64,000 bases of DNA from Luteibaculum sp964627445 (GCA_964627445.1 CAZVJF010000006.1:1-64000), one strand, 5' to 3'. Shown: positions 17,527-26,381, counted from the stretch's first letter. Notes: generated by a model not told the origin, from the letters alone. Numbers and translations are program-made.

Positions 17527-18672
17527 CTATGCAGCACGCTTAACTTTTTCCCAGGCCCCGCTTTCTATTCCCGTAACATAGCGCCATCCTCCAGCAAGGG
17601 CACAGTAATTCATGAGCGTAATGTAAAAGGGTATATTTATAAAAAAAGGGGCTTTTCTATTGCTCAGGTTCACCGCCAACCCAAACAATGCGAGTGCAAA
17701 ATACAACATGGATAAACCGGTGAGCACTTGCATGAATAGTGTGGGATGTACCGCATATTGGTATGCGAAAACCACGGGAAGCAAAAAATATAAAACCGGA
17801 ATAATGGTCCAACGCAACACGCGGTGTGCCAAGAAAATGTAAGCCAAGCGCCAGTTCTTAAATGGATTAAATAAGGCCGAAAAAGTTACAATGCTCTGGT
17901 AGCCACCCGCGGAGATCCGAATTTTTCGTTTGGTTTCTTCCTTAAAATTCAAGGATCCGTATTCGGTAGCCAAGGCTTTTGGTACGTAGGCTATCTTTTT
18001 TCCACTCAGCAATACCGAGGCCGCCTGGTAAAAATCATCGACTAAAAACTTGGGTGGAATATCGGTATAGCAGCTCCGCTTAATGGCAAATAACTCGCCT
18101 ACGGCACCCACCATAGAGTAGAAATCGTTGTCGCGCTTTTTTAGGTAAGATTCATACTTCCAATACAATCCTTCACCTGCCGAAGCGTTCTCGGTTTCAT
18201 ACTTTTGTATTACCTTTTTCTCGCCACTGCTCATGCCGTATTGGTCCAAAAGCAAAGGAGCTACAACCCCTTTAATTGCGGGAGGATTTAACATGGCGTT
18301 TGCATCCGAGAAAATAATGATTTCGTGGCTGGCATAGCGAGCTGCCCGGTTCATGGCTACCCCTTTTCCCTTGCGCTCTCCGTTGTTCTCGTAGCGTATG
18401 TTGTAAGGAGCGACAAGGTTTGCGCTATCGTCTGTGGAGCCGTCTGCAGCAACAATGATCTCCAACTTTTCCTTTGGATAGTCGCAGGCCAAGGTGTTCT
18501 CAATTTTCGCAACAAGAAAATCGGCTTCATTAAAAGCAGGAATTACAAAACTTACCGAAGGCCAGTTTGTAACATCATCCGGTATTGCACTTTTTCTTCT
18601 GGGTAGAAAAAGTGCATACCCTCCGTAGCCAAAAACAATAAGAAGTAGACAAGCAGAAATAATCCAGTACAC
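17527..18672 (-). CDS. Membrane glycosyltransferase family 2
   Basis: A 381-aa inner-membrane transferase. An N-terminal membrane helix is followed by the GT-A domain with VSFVIPAFNEADFLVAKIENTL, a DGSTDDS loop, IIFSDANAML (DxD-like SDAN) and the acceptor-region KRKIRISAGGYQS (Q/R-x-x-R-W-like end). Three or four C-terminal membrane helices follow. Similar enzymes build exopolysaccharide or cell-surface glycans. The start at 18672 is a GTG; the frame stays open upstream to about 18780 but without an ATG. Confidence 0.88.
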   Translation of the reverse strand: MYWIISACLLLIVFGYGGYALFLPRRKSAIPDDVTNWPSVSFVIPAFNEADFLVAKIENTLACDYPKEKLEIIVAADGSTDDSANLVAPYNIRYENNGERKGKGVAMNRAARYASHEIIIFSDANAMLNPPAIKGVVAPLLLDQYGMSSGEKKVIQKYETENASAGEGLYWKYESYLKKRDNDFYSMVGAVGELFAIKRSCYTDIPPKFLVDDFYQAASVLLSGKKIAYVPKALATEYGSLNFKEETKRKIRISAGGYQSIVTFSALFNPFKNWRLAYIFLAHRVLRWTIIPVLYFLLPVVFAYQYAVHPTLFMQVLTGLSMLYFALALFGLAVNLSNRKAPFFINIPFYITLMNYCALAGGWRYVTGIESGAWEKVKRAA

Positions 18673-18818
18673 GCTACACCAATTGGTGCTGCAAAGAAAG
18701 AAACATAATTGTAGTGCAGCGTATAAAACCGAAGAAGCGAATAGTTTTTTATACGTCAGCTCAACAAGGGTGCTTAACTTTTAGGGATTCTAATATTTCA
18801 CCTCGGTACCTAAGCACG

Positions 18819-18847
18819 TTGCGAGTTGGTTGGTTTTTCTATTTTTG
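18819..18847 (+). promoter_or_regulatory. Candidate Bacteroidota promoter for the 18868 lipoprotein gene
   Basis: TATTTTTG at 18840-18847 matches the phylum -7 consensus TAnnTTTG, with a weak -33 element (TTGC) 17 nt upstream. It lies 20 nt before the ATG. Confidence 0.4.
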
Positions 18848-18867
18848 GGTACGTTAAATTCTTTTAA

Positions 18868-19470
18868 ATGAAACGCGTTCACCTTACCATACTACTCGTA
18901 GTCCTTTCCTCGCTTTTTATGGGATGCGAAGACGATAAGCTTACTCCAACTCCGCCACCCCCCAGAGGAAGCATGGCGTTTAATGGAGAAGCCACTCCCA
19001 TCAATATGGCATTTAAATCGACCGAGTTCAATGTGAACATTGCTTTGGATAGTACTGCAGGTTACCTTCACGACTTTACGCAATACGTTTTTGCAGAAAA
19101 TTTGGTAACCCAAGATACGGTCACGCTTGCAGCTCCGGGTACGGGTATTATTTATTTTTCGGTGTACACACCCGCAGGTCAGGCGCTTGCACCAGGAACG
19201 TATTTTTCTGCTAAAAACCGCTCATGCAGCGCTACTGAAGCTTCCCAAACGGTGTTCTGTGAGCTGTTTTATTCCAAAGACCAAGATGGCGATTTAAGCA
19301 TCGGTGCGGGAGAATCGGTTTTAGTAACAGAGGGAATTCTTGAAGTAACAGGTACTGGAGATGAACAGGCGATGTCCTTTGCTGGAACTGGGCAAGGTGG
19401 TGTCGGAAAAGTAACCTTTACCTATGAAGGTCAAGTAGAAAAATTAAGCGGTTCTTTTATTACTTTCTAG
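18868..19470 (+). CDS. Hypothetical lipoprotein
   Basis: A 200-aa lipoprotein with lipobox LFMGC (Cys about residue 20) followed by EDDKLTPTPPPPRG, a Pro-rich linker. The rest is beta-rich with an acidic, low-Lys composition and the segment DQDGDLSIGAGESV, which resembles a calcium-binding loop. Probably on the cell envelope. No family recognised. The end overlaps the convergent MFS gene by 4 nt. Confidence 0.72.
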   Translation: MKRVHLTILLVVLSSLFMGCEDDKLTPTPPPPRGSMAFNGEATPINMAFKSTEFNVNIALDSTAGYLHDFTQYVFAENLVTQDTVTLAAPGTGIIYFSVYTPAGQALAPGTYFSAKNRSCSATEASQTVFCELFYSKDQDGDLSIGAGESVLVTEGILEVTGTGDEQAMSFAGTGQGGVGKVTFTYEGQVEKLSGSFITF

Positions 19471-20690
19471 GGCGTTTTGCTTGGCACCTTTTTTAGTGTG
19501 CGATAGCTTAGCAGCAATCCCACCGCACAGAGGATAGCGCCTGCTAACATGGGTGCACCGGGGAAGATGCTAAAGCCATTGGCTTTATCGGTGTACGTTG
19601 CAAAAATGTAGGTCATAAGCGGAGGCCCTACAATGGCCGTAACGCTCATCATGCTGGTAAGTGCGCCTTGTAGTTCGCCTTGCTCATTGTCTGGCACTTG
19701 GGTAGACATTAAGCCCTGTAGTGCAGGACCACAAATTCCTCCCAAGCAGTACGGTATCAAGATGGCAAAGAGCATCCACTCTTTACTAGCAAAGGCAAAC
19801 AGTACCAATCCTACGATATAAAAGCCCAACCCAACGTAAATGGCATTTTTTTGTCCCATTTTTGGGATGAGCCACCGAATGAGTAACCCTTGAACCAGCG
19901 CGCTTAAAATACCTACCACCCCCAGGCTGTAACCAATGGTGGCTTCGCTCCAGTTGAAACGGTACATGGTAAAAAAGGTCCAGGTGCTTTGCACCGCATG
20001 CGATGCCACGTACACAAAAAACATGGCGAAAAACAATCCCACCAAAACAGGGTAGCGTTTTAAACCTAGCAAGCTACCCATTGGATTGGCACGCTTTATA
20101 TTAAAGGCCCTTCTTTTTTCTGGTGCTAAACTCTCGGGCAATACGATGATTCCATACAGCGCATTGAGTAAGGTAATGCCCGCGGCAGCGTAAAAAGGAA
20201 TGCGCGGACCAATTTCACCCAACACACCGCCCAGCACGGGTCCAATAATAAAGCCCAAACCAAAGGCAGCTCCTATTAATCCAAAGTTCTGCGAGCGCTT
20301 TTCGGGTGGCGAGACATCGGCAATATAGGCGCTACAGGTGGTAAAGCTAGCACCGAAAATTCCGGCTACAATGCGGCCAACAAAAAGCCAAAACAGGGTA
20401 GGTGCCAAGGCCATAAACAGATAGTCTATACCAAAACCAATAAGCGAGGCAATCAAAACCGGTTTGCGGCCAAAGCGGTCGCTCAATCCACCTATAATGG
20501 GGGCAAATAGAAACTGAAAAATAGCATAGGAAAATAGCAACCAACCCCCGTATTCCGAAGCCTGGCTCAGCCCAACTCCGGTGAGCTCAATGATAAGACT
20601 GGGTAAAACCGGAATAATAATGCCAATGCCAATTACATCGAGCAACAGCGTAACAAAAATAAAGCCCAGCGCGGCCGTGCGATTTTTCAA
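19467..20690 (-). CDS. TCR/Tet-type MFS transporter
   Basis: A 407-aa, 12-helix major facilitator of the drug:H+ antiporter type. Motif A is clear in loop 2-3 (GGLSDRFGRKPVLIASL), the D-x-x-G helix-1 signature (LLLDVIGIGIIIPVLP) is that of the tetracycline-exporter branch, and motif C is present in helix 5 (GLGFIIGPVLGGVLGE). It resembles chromosomal Tet(A)-like pumps; whether tetracycline is a substrate cannot be told. It stands alone, without a tetR gene nearby. Confidence 0.9.
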   Translation of the reverse strand: MKNRTAALGFIFVTLLLDVIGIGIIIPVLPSLIIELTGVGLSQASEYGGWLLFSYAIFQFLFAPIIGGLSDRFGRKPVLIASLIGFGIDYLFMALAPTLFWLFVGRIVAGIFGASFTTCSAYIADVSPPEKRSQNFGLIGAAFGLGFIIGPVLGGVLGEIGPRIPFYAAAGITLLNALYGIIVLPESLAPEKRRAFNIKRANPMGSLLGLKRYPVLVGLFFAMFFVYVASHAVQSTWTFFTMYRFNWSEATIGYSLGVVGILSALVQGLLIRWLIPKMGQKNAIYVGLGFYIVGLVLFAFASKEWMLFAILIPYCLGGICGPALQGLMSTQVPDNEQGELQGALTSMMSVTAIVGPPLMTYIFATYTDKANGFSIFPGAPMLAGAILCAVGLLLSYRTLKKVPSKTP

Positions 20691-20773
20691 GGCAGGTGTT
20701 TTCTGTAAAAATACGCTTCCGTATTTACAAGTAGGCTATTTACCATAAAATGCCCCGAAACCAGAGTGGTGAA

Positions 20774-21220
20774 CTATTCAGCAGCGATACGCTCCAGAAT
20801 AAAGGTTTTTTCGTCTGCAAACAGCTCAACTTGGTTTTCGGCATTGATTTTCCAAGTGAAATAATCCTTCCCGTTTACATCCATCTTATCAATAAAGAGC
20901 TTGTTGCCTTCTACCATAAAAGGAATGGAATCTTGCTGTGCCTGGCCTCCAAAATCCATAAACCCAAAAGCGCCATCAAATTTTACATAGCCACTTTCGC
21001 TAAAATGGGCTTCTATTTTCAAGGGGGATAAAAGGCTGAGTACAAAACGTTCGCCCGCATCGCTAGAGTCCAGTTCGGCTTCTAAGGCTTCGGTATCCAG
21101 TTTTACCAAATAGGCTCCTGAGAAGGGGTTGGCTTTGTCAATTTTACTACTGGTAGAAGAATTTGCTGTTTGGCATGCTACGGTGGCAGCGGTAAGTAAT
21201 ACAAAGATTAAGTTACGCAT
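20774..21220 (-). CDS. Hypothetical lipoprotein
   Basis: A 148-aa protein with lipobox TVAC (Cys about residue 16) and a low-complexity Ser/Thr linker (QTANSSTSSK). The mature part appears to be a small beta barrel (ESGYVKFDGAFGFMDFGG, NKLFID, DYFTWKI, KTFILERI) in the manner of lipocalin-like or META-type lipoproteins. No family recognised. It is 11 nt downstream of the YdeI-type gene and probably in the same transcript. Confidence 0.68.
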   Translation of the reverse strand: MRNLIFVLLTAATVACQTANSSTSSKIDKANPFSGAYLVKLDTEALEAELDSSDAGERFVLSLLSPLKIEAHFSESGYVKFDGAFGFMDFGGQAQQDSIPFMVEGNKLFIDKMDVNGKDYFTWKINAENQVELFADEKTFILERIAAE

Positions 21221-21231
21221 GGGTACTTGTT

Positions 21232-21756
21232 TTACAGGTTATTGTATGCTTTTATTTTATCGTTGAGTGCTTTAAAATCCAGTTTGCCCTTGGCTTCTGT
21301 AAGGTGATCGCAAATGGCCTGGGCTTTGGTTTCTCTGCTGCGAGTGCTTTTCACTTGATTTACGATATGCAATAAGTTGCGCTGTTTGCCCGGAGTAAGC
21401 CCCTCAAAATACTGGTGAAAGAGGGAATCCGCTTCCAGTAAGTTTTCTATTTCTTGGGGAAGTGGCATGCCGTACTTGGAAGTATCGGGTTCTAAAACTA
21501 CTTCGAGGGTGTCTCCAGCCGTTACGCCCAATTTTTTACAGTTCGCTTGATTCATGAGGATGTGATACAACCCGTTTTTGGGTAACAGAGCCGCATGAAA
21601 ATGCAGGCTATTGTTTACACTGCAGATGACCCGACTTTGCTTCTTCGCTACAAATTCGGAGGCTATTTCGTTTGGAACCGTGAGGTGCAATTGATACACC
21701 CGGGTGTCGTCATACCTTTCTAGAGCGCAAATAAAAGATTGTTTGTTAGCAGCCAT
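21232..21756 (-). CDS. YdeI/OmpD-associated family protein (DUF1905 + OmdA)
   Basis: A 174-aa cytoplasmic protein. The first half is a DUF1905-like fold (YQLHLTVPNEIASEFV, RVICSVNNSLHFHAALLPKNG, LGVTAGDTLEVVLEPD). The second half has the OmdA/YdeI helical region (FEGLTPGKQRNLLHIVNQVKSTRSRETKAQAICDHLTEAKG). Members are widespread in Bacteroidota; the biochemical role is not settled. It is followed closely by a lipoprotein gene. Confidence 0.82.
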   Translation of the reverse strand: MAANKQSFICALERYDDTRVYQLHLTVPNEIASEFVAKKQSRVICSVNNSLHFHAALLPKNGLYHILMNQANCKKLGVTAGDTLEVVLEPDTSKYGMPLPQEIENLLEADSLFHQYFEGLTPGKQRNLLHIVNQVKSTRSRETKAQAICDHLTEAKGKLDFKALNDKIKAYNNL

Positions 21757-21881
21757 AGCTTACCCAATATCGGTAATGTCGTCACCCTATCCACCCGTAT
21801 TTGGTTTAATGGTTAACCGGTGTGATTGGTGGTTTTTTTGACTGCTGGAAAGGAAATGGACTTCAATAAGCTGCTGTGCTG

Positions 21882-22334
21882 TTACTCCACGATGGTAACA
21901 CCCGTAGCTACCATGGAGAATTCTTTCTTAGGCTCCGTAATTTTTGCGATTTCTTCCTCGCTTTTACCTGCATCTTCTGCATAGTGCTGTAGTGTGGCTA
22001 CATCGGTTACCGTTTGGAATGCGGTGCCCTGGATAATGGCTTTTTTGCCTTGTAACCCTTTGGTAGGAACAAAGAAACCATAGTCTTTAAAGGTTACGCG
22101 CATCTCTTGCTCGTTGGGCAATACAACCGACATCCAACAGCCTTTTTTGGCGCAAGAGGTTATAATTTCGGCTTCCAAGGTAGTGCTAACCGAGTCGCTT
22201 TGGTTTAACGCACGTACTAGTCCGTAGGTATCAATGGTTTTATTGGCTTCAAAGGCTTCGCCATAGGTTTTACTTTGGCCACACGCGGTGATAGCAAACA
22301 GTAAAGAGAAAGAAGCGATGGCAGTACGAAGCAT
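21882..22334 (-). CDS. DUF4920 lipoprotein
   Basis: An approximately 150-aa exported protein. The ATG at 22332-22334 is preferred because it begins a lipoprotein signal (MLRTAIASFSLLFAITAC, followed by GQS). The conserved core AEIITSCAKKGCWMSVVLPNEQEMRVTFKDYGFFVPTKGLQGKKAIIQG matches DUF4920, an OB-fold-like family with a paired Cys motif (C-x4-C-W-M). Function unknown; the Cys pair could bind a metal or heme. Confidence 0.82.
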   Translation of the reverse strand: MLRTAIASFSLLFAITACGQSKTYGEAFEANKTIDTYGLVRALNQSDSVSTTLEAEIITSCAKKGCWMSVVLPNEQEMRVTFKDYGFFVPTKGLQGKKAIIQGTAFQTVTDVATLQHYAEDAGKSEEEIAKITEPKKEFSMVATGVTIVE

Positions 22335-22368
22335 AGATCTTGTTTTAAGTGTAAAACAAAGAAACAAA

Positions 22369-22392
22369 AAAAGGCCGCTAGTGCGGCCTTTT
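22369..22392 (-). terminator. Rho-independent terminator of the fasciclin gene
   Basis: AAAAGGCCGC / GCGGCCTTTT stem with loop TAGT. Read on the minus strand it ends in seven Ts, 27 nt after the fasciclin stop. Confidence 0.9.
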
Positions 22393-22418
22393 CGGTTGGT
22401 GGTATGAACTACGAAGAA

Positions 22419-22967
22419 CTAGTTCTTCGGTGTGATTACAGCATCGATTACGTGGATAACACCATTCGACTGCATCACGTCTTTTACAGTAATGTTAGCC
22501 ACTTTACCGTTTTCGTCTTCAATCATTAAGTTGTTACCGTTGGTAGCCACTGTAATTTTGTCTCCGCTTACGGTTTTGAAGTTTTTCTTTCCTCCACTAA
22601 ACTGAACTTCTTTCATTAAAGTTTGTGCAGTGTAGCGTCCAGATAGTACGTGGTACGTTAAGATGGTGGTCAACAACGCTTTGTTTTCGGGCTTCAATAA
22701 CGTTTCTACCGTTCCTTCAGGAAGGTTTTCGAAAGCATCATTCGTTGGAGCAAATACAGTAAATGGGCCTTCAGATTTTAAGGTAGATACCAATCCAGCC
22801 GCTTTTACCGCTGCTACTAATGTAGTGTGGTCTGCAGAATTCACCGCGTTATCTACGATGTCTTTTGCAGGATACATAGGCTCTCCACCTACATAAGTTA
22901 CCTCTTGTGCGAAAGATGCAGTTGCTGCGCCTAACATGATGCTTAAAGCTAGTAATGTCTTTTTCAT
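22419..22967 (-). CDS. Secreted fasciclin (FAS1) domain protein
   Basis: A 182-aa single-FAS1 protein with a signal peptide cleaved at SFA|QEV. FAS1 boxes are clear: H1 (GPFTVFAPTNDAFENLPEGTVETLL, about residues 67-91) and H2 (NGVIHVIDAVITPKN at the end), with the YH motif (ILTYHVLSG) between them. FAS1 proteins mediate adhesion or matrix contacts. Monocistronic, with its own terminator and a palindrome in its 5' leader. Confidence 0.93.
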   Translation of the reverse strand: MKKTLLALSIMLGAATASFAQEVTYVGGEPMYPAKDIVDNAVNSADHTTLVAAVKAAGLVSTLKSEGPFTVFAPTNDAFENLPEGTVETLLKPENKALLTTILTYHVLSGRYTAQTLMKEVQFSGGKKNFKTVSGDKITVATNGNNLMIEDENGKVANITVKDVMQSNGVIHVIDAVITPKN

Positions 22968-23009
22968 AGTTTAATTTGTTTATGCCCTCAGTTACGTCAA
23001 CGGCTGGTA

Positions 23010-23026
23010 GGTGGATTTCATCCACC
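23010..23026. promoter_or_regulatory. Perfect 17-bp palindrome upstream of the fasciclin gene
   Basis: GGTGGATTTCATCCACC, 7-bp arms and a 3-nt centre, lies 43 nt upstream of the fasciclin ATG. It could be a regulator-binding site or a leader hairpin; no protein partner can be assigned. Confidence 0.4.
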
Positions 23027-23064
23027 CATCGATTCTTACTAAACAAATGTTAAATGACGTAACC

Positions 23065-23664
23065 CTATTTGAATGCCGAAGCCAACCAAAGCATATGAGC
23101 CGCTATTTCAAGTGACTTCTCTTGATACGCTAGTCTTGGGTTGGGGCCACCATCAGCCTTTTTGGGGTCCTCAAAAGGAAGGGAAATGCGTGCTGTAGCC
23201 TCAGGTATTACAGGGCAGTTAGCATCTGCGTGGTCGCATACCATAACTGCAATGCACTTAGTATGGTCCTGCAATACCGCTGTTAAGGTTTTGGAGTACA
23301 TGGAAATGGGGGGATGTTCTTTCCAACGCATCCAATATTTTGGGTTTTCGCCTTCTTCTTGGCTGGTAAACGTAAAACCGTGCTGTTGCAAAGCACCGAT
23401 GGCGTTGGGGTGGAAGGCGGTGTCTTCGGTTCCTGCCGAGAGCGCAATAAACTGCTCCAAATGCATTTCCTGGCAAAGCGCATAAAACCATGCTTGTGCC
23501 ATCTGACTTCTTCGGCTGTTGTGGGTGCACACGAAAACTAGAGGGATTTTCTCGTCTGTGTCAAACTGTTTTGCAGCGGCTACAACAGCATCGAGGAGCT
23601 GCTTTCTTTGGGGAGGCAGCTCCGCGGCTTTATCTTCGAGGACTTTCCTTAGTTTTTGTTCCAT
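23065..23664 (-). CDS. Arsenate reductase-like low-molecular-weight protein-tyrosine phosphatase
   Basis: A 199-aa protein. The phosphatase P-loop VFVCTHNSRRSQMAQ contains nucleophile Cys46 and Arg52, and the acid-loop equivalent is LPFEDPKKADG. In Bacteroidota this form, fused to an N-terminal helical region of about 40 aa, is commonly found behind DUF6428 in arsenic loci. The ATG at 23662-23664 is preferred to one 12 codons upstream because it lies 4 nt past the DUF6428 stop. No ACR3/ArsB pump gene is in view, so arsenate reduction is only a likely role. Confidence 0.85.
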   Translation of the reverse strand: MEQKLRKVLEDKAAELPPQRKQLLDAVVAAAKQFDTDEKIPLVFVCTHNSRRSQMAQAWFYALCQEMHLEQFIALSAGTEDTAFHPNAIGALQQHGFTFTSQEEGENPKYWMRWKEHPPISMYSKTLTAVLQDHTKCIAVMVCDHADANCPVIPEATARISLPFEDPKKADGGPNPRLAYQEKSLEIAAHMLWLASAFK

Positions 23665-23668
23665 ACGG

Positions 23669-24133
23669 TTAACAACATCCAGAGTTGGGGTCGCATTCAT
23701 TGTTACCTAAACTCGCCAATGCCACTTTTGGTTTTTCGGTTGGAATACCGCACTGTTCTTTAGCTAGGCAATCCGTAAAAACAGGGGTAAGGTGAAAGGT
23801 ATTTCCTGCCCGTTTAATGGCGTAAAGTTCTTTGGTGTTGCCTTGGTACTCGATCTGCAATTCCTCCTCTTGCAGCCTGAAAAGGCGTTGGCCGGTATTT
23901 ACAATTCCCTGCAATTTAGAAACCGTTAAGCGATGTTCGGTATCATCAGCATACCATAACTGTAGCGTGGCATACTGCTCTTCGCGTACGGTGCTACCGC
24001 AGTCTATAAAATGTTTGGTAGTACGGCCCAGCTCGGTAATGTGAAAATGTGCCGGTATGGACTCTCCATTCGGTAGAATAAAGGTTAAGGAATCTACGGT
24101 GTTTAGGGCGTTTTGGAACTCAGCGAGTGTCAT
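23669..24133 (-). CDS. DUF6428 protein, arsenic-locus associated
   Basis: A 154-aa protein with LNTVDSLTFILPNGESIPAHFHITELGRTTKHFIDCGSTVREEQYATLQLWYADD, the hallmark of DUF6428, and a Cys-rich tail (NNECDPNSGCC) that suggests thiol or metalloid binding. The family normally sits between arsR and an arsenate reductase gene; here the reductase-like gene follows at once but no arsR precedes. A palindromic operator candidate lies 22 nt upstream of the start. Confidence 0.82.
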   Translation of the reverse strand: MTLAEFQNALNTVDSLTFILPNGESIPAHFHITELGRTTKHFIDCGSTVREEQYATLQLWYADDTEHRLTVSKLQGIVNTGQRLFRLQEEELQIEYQGNTKELYAIKRAGNTFHLTPVFTDCLAKEQCGIPTEKPKVALASLGNNECDPNSGCC

Positions 24134-24154
24134 GTTGTAGTGTGTTAATAGTAT

Positions 24155-24170
24155 ATCGCAATATTACGAT
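24155..24170. promoter_or_regulatory. Candidate ArsR-type operator
   Basis: ATCGCAATATTACGAT is a 16-bp imperfect palindrome (14 of 16 positions symmetric) extended by AT-rich flanks. It is placed just upstream of the DUF6428 start, where an ArsR-family dimer would be expected to block transcription. The repressor gene is not in this window's arm. Confidence 0.45.
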
Positions 24171-24215
24171 AATATAAAATCTGAAATGCAACGCATCTGT
24201 TATATTTTGAGAAAG

Positions 24216-25154
24216 CTATTGGTTTTCTACCCAGTCTAGTTGGCAGCGCTTTATTTGCCCAAAGTGGGTATGATTTTTAAAGAGCAAGAGCAGCTCTTTT
24301 AGCGCCACTTTTCTACCGTCTTTGGTAACGTGCGCGGTTGCAAATACACCAAATTCTTGCTGCATCAGAAATTCAAAATTGCGCACTCGCAATAAGGTCC
24401 ATGTTTCCAACAATTCCGAGATGGATTTTTCGGGTAGCGTTAGTTGGTTGTTCCATTCGGTTGGATTCCATCCATAGTATTGGCTTCCCGGCTCGGCAAT
24501 GCTTTGGCGTATTCTACCCGAAATAAGCATTTCGCTGTCTACCAAATGATGCAGCTGCTCGTACACCGACCACGAAGATTCGGTGGCCTTAAAGTGCATG
24601 GCTGCTTCTGGTATTTCATGGATGAGCGCTGCGAGCAACTCCGTGTTTTGCCGGTAGTTTTTAAGGTGCGCTAGCATTTCTGCCTCTGTAAAATCGGTGT
24701 TTTGCCACCATTCTAGGCGGGCCGTGCAGCGTTTGTAAATGGTATTATCAAAGGGTACTTCTACAAAACCGTAGTTCCGGTACAGCCGAAAAGCCGTAGG
24801 CAGTTTTCTGCTGGTAAAAATATCGATGCGTTTGTTGGGATAACTCTGGCAGGCTTGTAAGGCGGCTTCAAAAAGGGCTTTGCCGATGCCTTTTCCTCGA
24901 GCACTTTCTACAACGCCCATCTTGGTGATTTCCAGCAAGTCTTCTCCAGGCATTATGCCGACAACACCCACCGGTTGCTTGTCCAGCACGGCTACCAAAA
25001 TTTTACCGCCTTTATCTAGTATGTACTGCTCCGGGTTGTTGAGTACCTCGGCATCAAAGGGTTCTACGTAAAAGTATTTTTCCAGCCAATTGAGGTTGAT
25101 ATCTCGAAAGGCATCGCGGTACTTAGCCTGGTATGGAACAATCTCCGGTGTCAC
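24216..25154 (-). CDS. GNAT acetyltransferase fused to a DinB-like domain
   Basis: A 312-aa two-domain protein. Residues about 1-145 are a GNAT fold with the acetyl-CoA loop VVESARGKGIGKALFEAAL (R-G-x-G-I-G) and the LYRNYGFVEV end motif. Residues about 155-310 look like a DinB/YfiT-type four-helix bundle (SVYEQLHHLVDSEMLISGRIRQ, LLFKNHTHFGQIKRC with metal-ligand-type His). The combination suggests small-molecule modification or detoxification; the substrate is unknown. Confidence 0.82.
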   Translation of the reverse strand: MTPEIVPYQAKYRDAFRDINLNWLEKYFYVEPFDAEVLNNPEQYILDKGGKILVAVLDKQPVGVVGIMPGEDLLEITKMGVVESARGKGIGKALFEAALQACQSYPNKRIDIFTSRKLPTAFRLYRNYGFVEVPFDNTIYKRCTARLEWWQNTDFTEAEMLAHLKNYRQNTELLAALIHEIPEAAMHFKATESSWSVYEQLHHLVDSEMLISGRIRQSIAEPGSQYYGWNPTEWNNQLTLPEKSISELLETWTLLRVRNFEFLMQQEFGVFATAHVTKDGRKVALKELLLLFKNHTHFGQIKRCQLDWVENQ

Positions 25155-25169
25155 AGAATGTGTTGGCTC

Positions 25170-26285
25170 TTAGCGCGCCATAACAGGTACAGGCTGGGTT
25201 TCTTTACCCAGCTTGTACAGGTGCTTAAAGTGCAGTGTAATGGCTTTAAAAAAGGTAGGATGCGTGTAATACGGTATGTTGTATTCCTGCGCAGTACGCT
25301 TAACAATCTTGGAAATTTTGGGATAGTGGATGTGTGAGATGTTGGGAAACAAGTGGTGTTCTACCTGATAATTCAATCCACCCAAAACCCATGACAAAGC
25401 TTTGTTTTTAGGGGCAAAGTTTGCCGTGGTAAGCATTTGGTGTACCAACCAGTTTTCCTTGATTTTGGGCTCTGGTGGTGCCTCAAAGTGTGCCTCTGGC
25501 ATAACGTGTGCCGTTTGGAAAACGATGGCCAAATACAAACCGCAAACAAAGTGCATGGCCACAAACATGAGGATGGTAGCCCAAAACGGAGTATCTACCA
25601 CAAACATGGGAATGAACAAGAAAACTGCGAAATAGCCGAGCTTTTTGGCAATGCTGGTCCATACTTCCTTGCGAACCTCTTTATCGTTTCTAAACAAACC
25701 GCGGTTGCGGAAGTCTTTAATGGTAGCGAAATCTTTAACTGCAACCCAAACCAAGGTCATAAGTCCGTACAAAAACGGAGCGTAAAACACTTGGAAGCGA
25801 TGGTACCATCTGCGGGCTTGGTGGGGCGCAAAACGGAAAACGGCACCGGCATCAATATCGGTATCCATATCCTTAACATTGGTAAAAGAGTGGTGTAGTA
25901 CATTGTGCTGAAATTTCCACATACGTCCCGAAATTCCAACTACAGCAGCAGAAAAACCCAGGATGTCGTTTACTTTTCTGTGTTTCGATAAGGTTCCATG
26001 CAGCGAATCGTGCATTACCACGGTTCCTATCATGGCAGCTCCCAATCCGAGTAAACCCCACATTAAAAACAACCCTCCGATATGGGTAACTCCGCTAAAC
26101 AGGATGGCAAAGTAGGTTGCAAAGTAGGCGGTAAAAACCAGGATGCTTTTAAAGATAATTCGCCAATCGCCTGTGCGGTCCAATTGGTTTTCCTTAAAAT
26201 AATCGTTTACGCGTTGTTTTAAGGTGTTTGCAAATTCTTTGTTGGTGGTGTTACAGAACTTGTAACGGGGCATTTTAAGACTCAT
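25170..26285 (-). CDS. Acyl-lipid (front-end type) fatty acid desaturase
   Basis: A 371-aa membrane di-iron desaturase. Three His boxes are seen: HDSLHG (92-97), HNVLHH (127-132) and QVEHHLFP (near 316), the last with Gln in the first position as in delta-5/delta-6-type enzymes. Four or more membrane helices flank them. Introduces double bonds into membrane acyl chains, typically for cold adaptation. No separate cytochrome b5 domain is fused. Start could be Met1 or Met5. Confidence 0.9.
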   Translation of the reverse strand: MSLKMPRYKFCNTTNKEFANTLKQRVNDYFKENQLDRTGDWRIIFKSILVFTAYFATYFAILFSGVTHIGGLFLMWGLLGLGAAMIGTVVMHDSLHGTLSKHRKVNDILGFSAAVVGISGRMWKFQHNVLHHSFTNVKDMDTDIDAGAVFRFAPHQARRWYHRFQVFYAPFLYGLMTLVWVAVKDFATIKDFRNRGLFRNDKEVRKEVWTSIAKKLGYFAVFLFIPMFVVDTPFWATILMFVAMHFVCGLYLAIVFQTAHVMPEAHFEAPPEPKIKENWLVHQMLTTANFAPKNKALSWVLGGLNYQVEHHLFPNISHIHYPKISKIVKRTAQEYNIPYYTHPTFFKAITLHFKHLYKLGKETQPVPVMAR

Positions 26286-26373
26286 TCAGTGTACTTTTCC
26301 GCGTTCATTTAACTTCTTAAAAAGGGTAAGGAACCCAGCCTGCAAGGCAGCGGAAACTTGCAGTCTCGGTCGT

Positions 26374-26381
26374 CAAATATA
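26374..26381 (-). promoter_or_regulatory. Candidate -7 element for the desaturase gene
   Basis: On the minus strand this reads TATATTTG, matching TAnnTTTG, about 90 nt upstream of the ATG. No clear TTTG -33 box is at the right distance, so this is tentative. Confidence 0.3.

Noticed and set aside
19467..20690. Acquired tetracycline-resistance gene
   Set aside because: The MFS protein lies in ordinary chromosomal context, with no tetR or mobile element next to it; assigned only to the TCR/Tet family.
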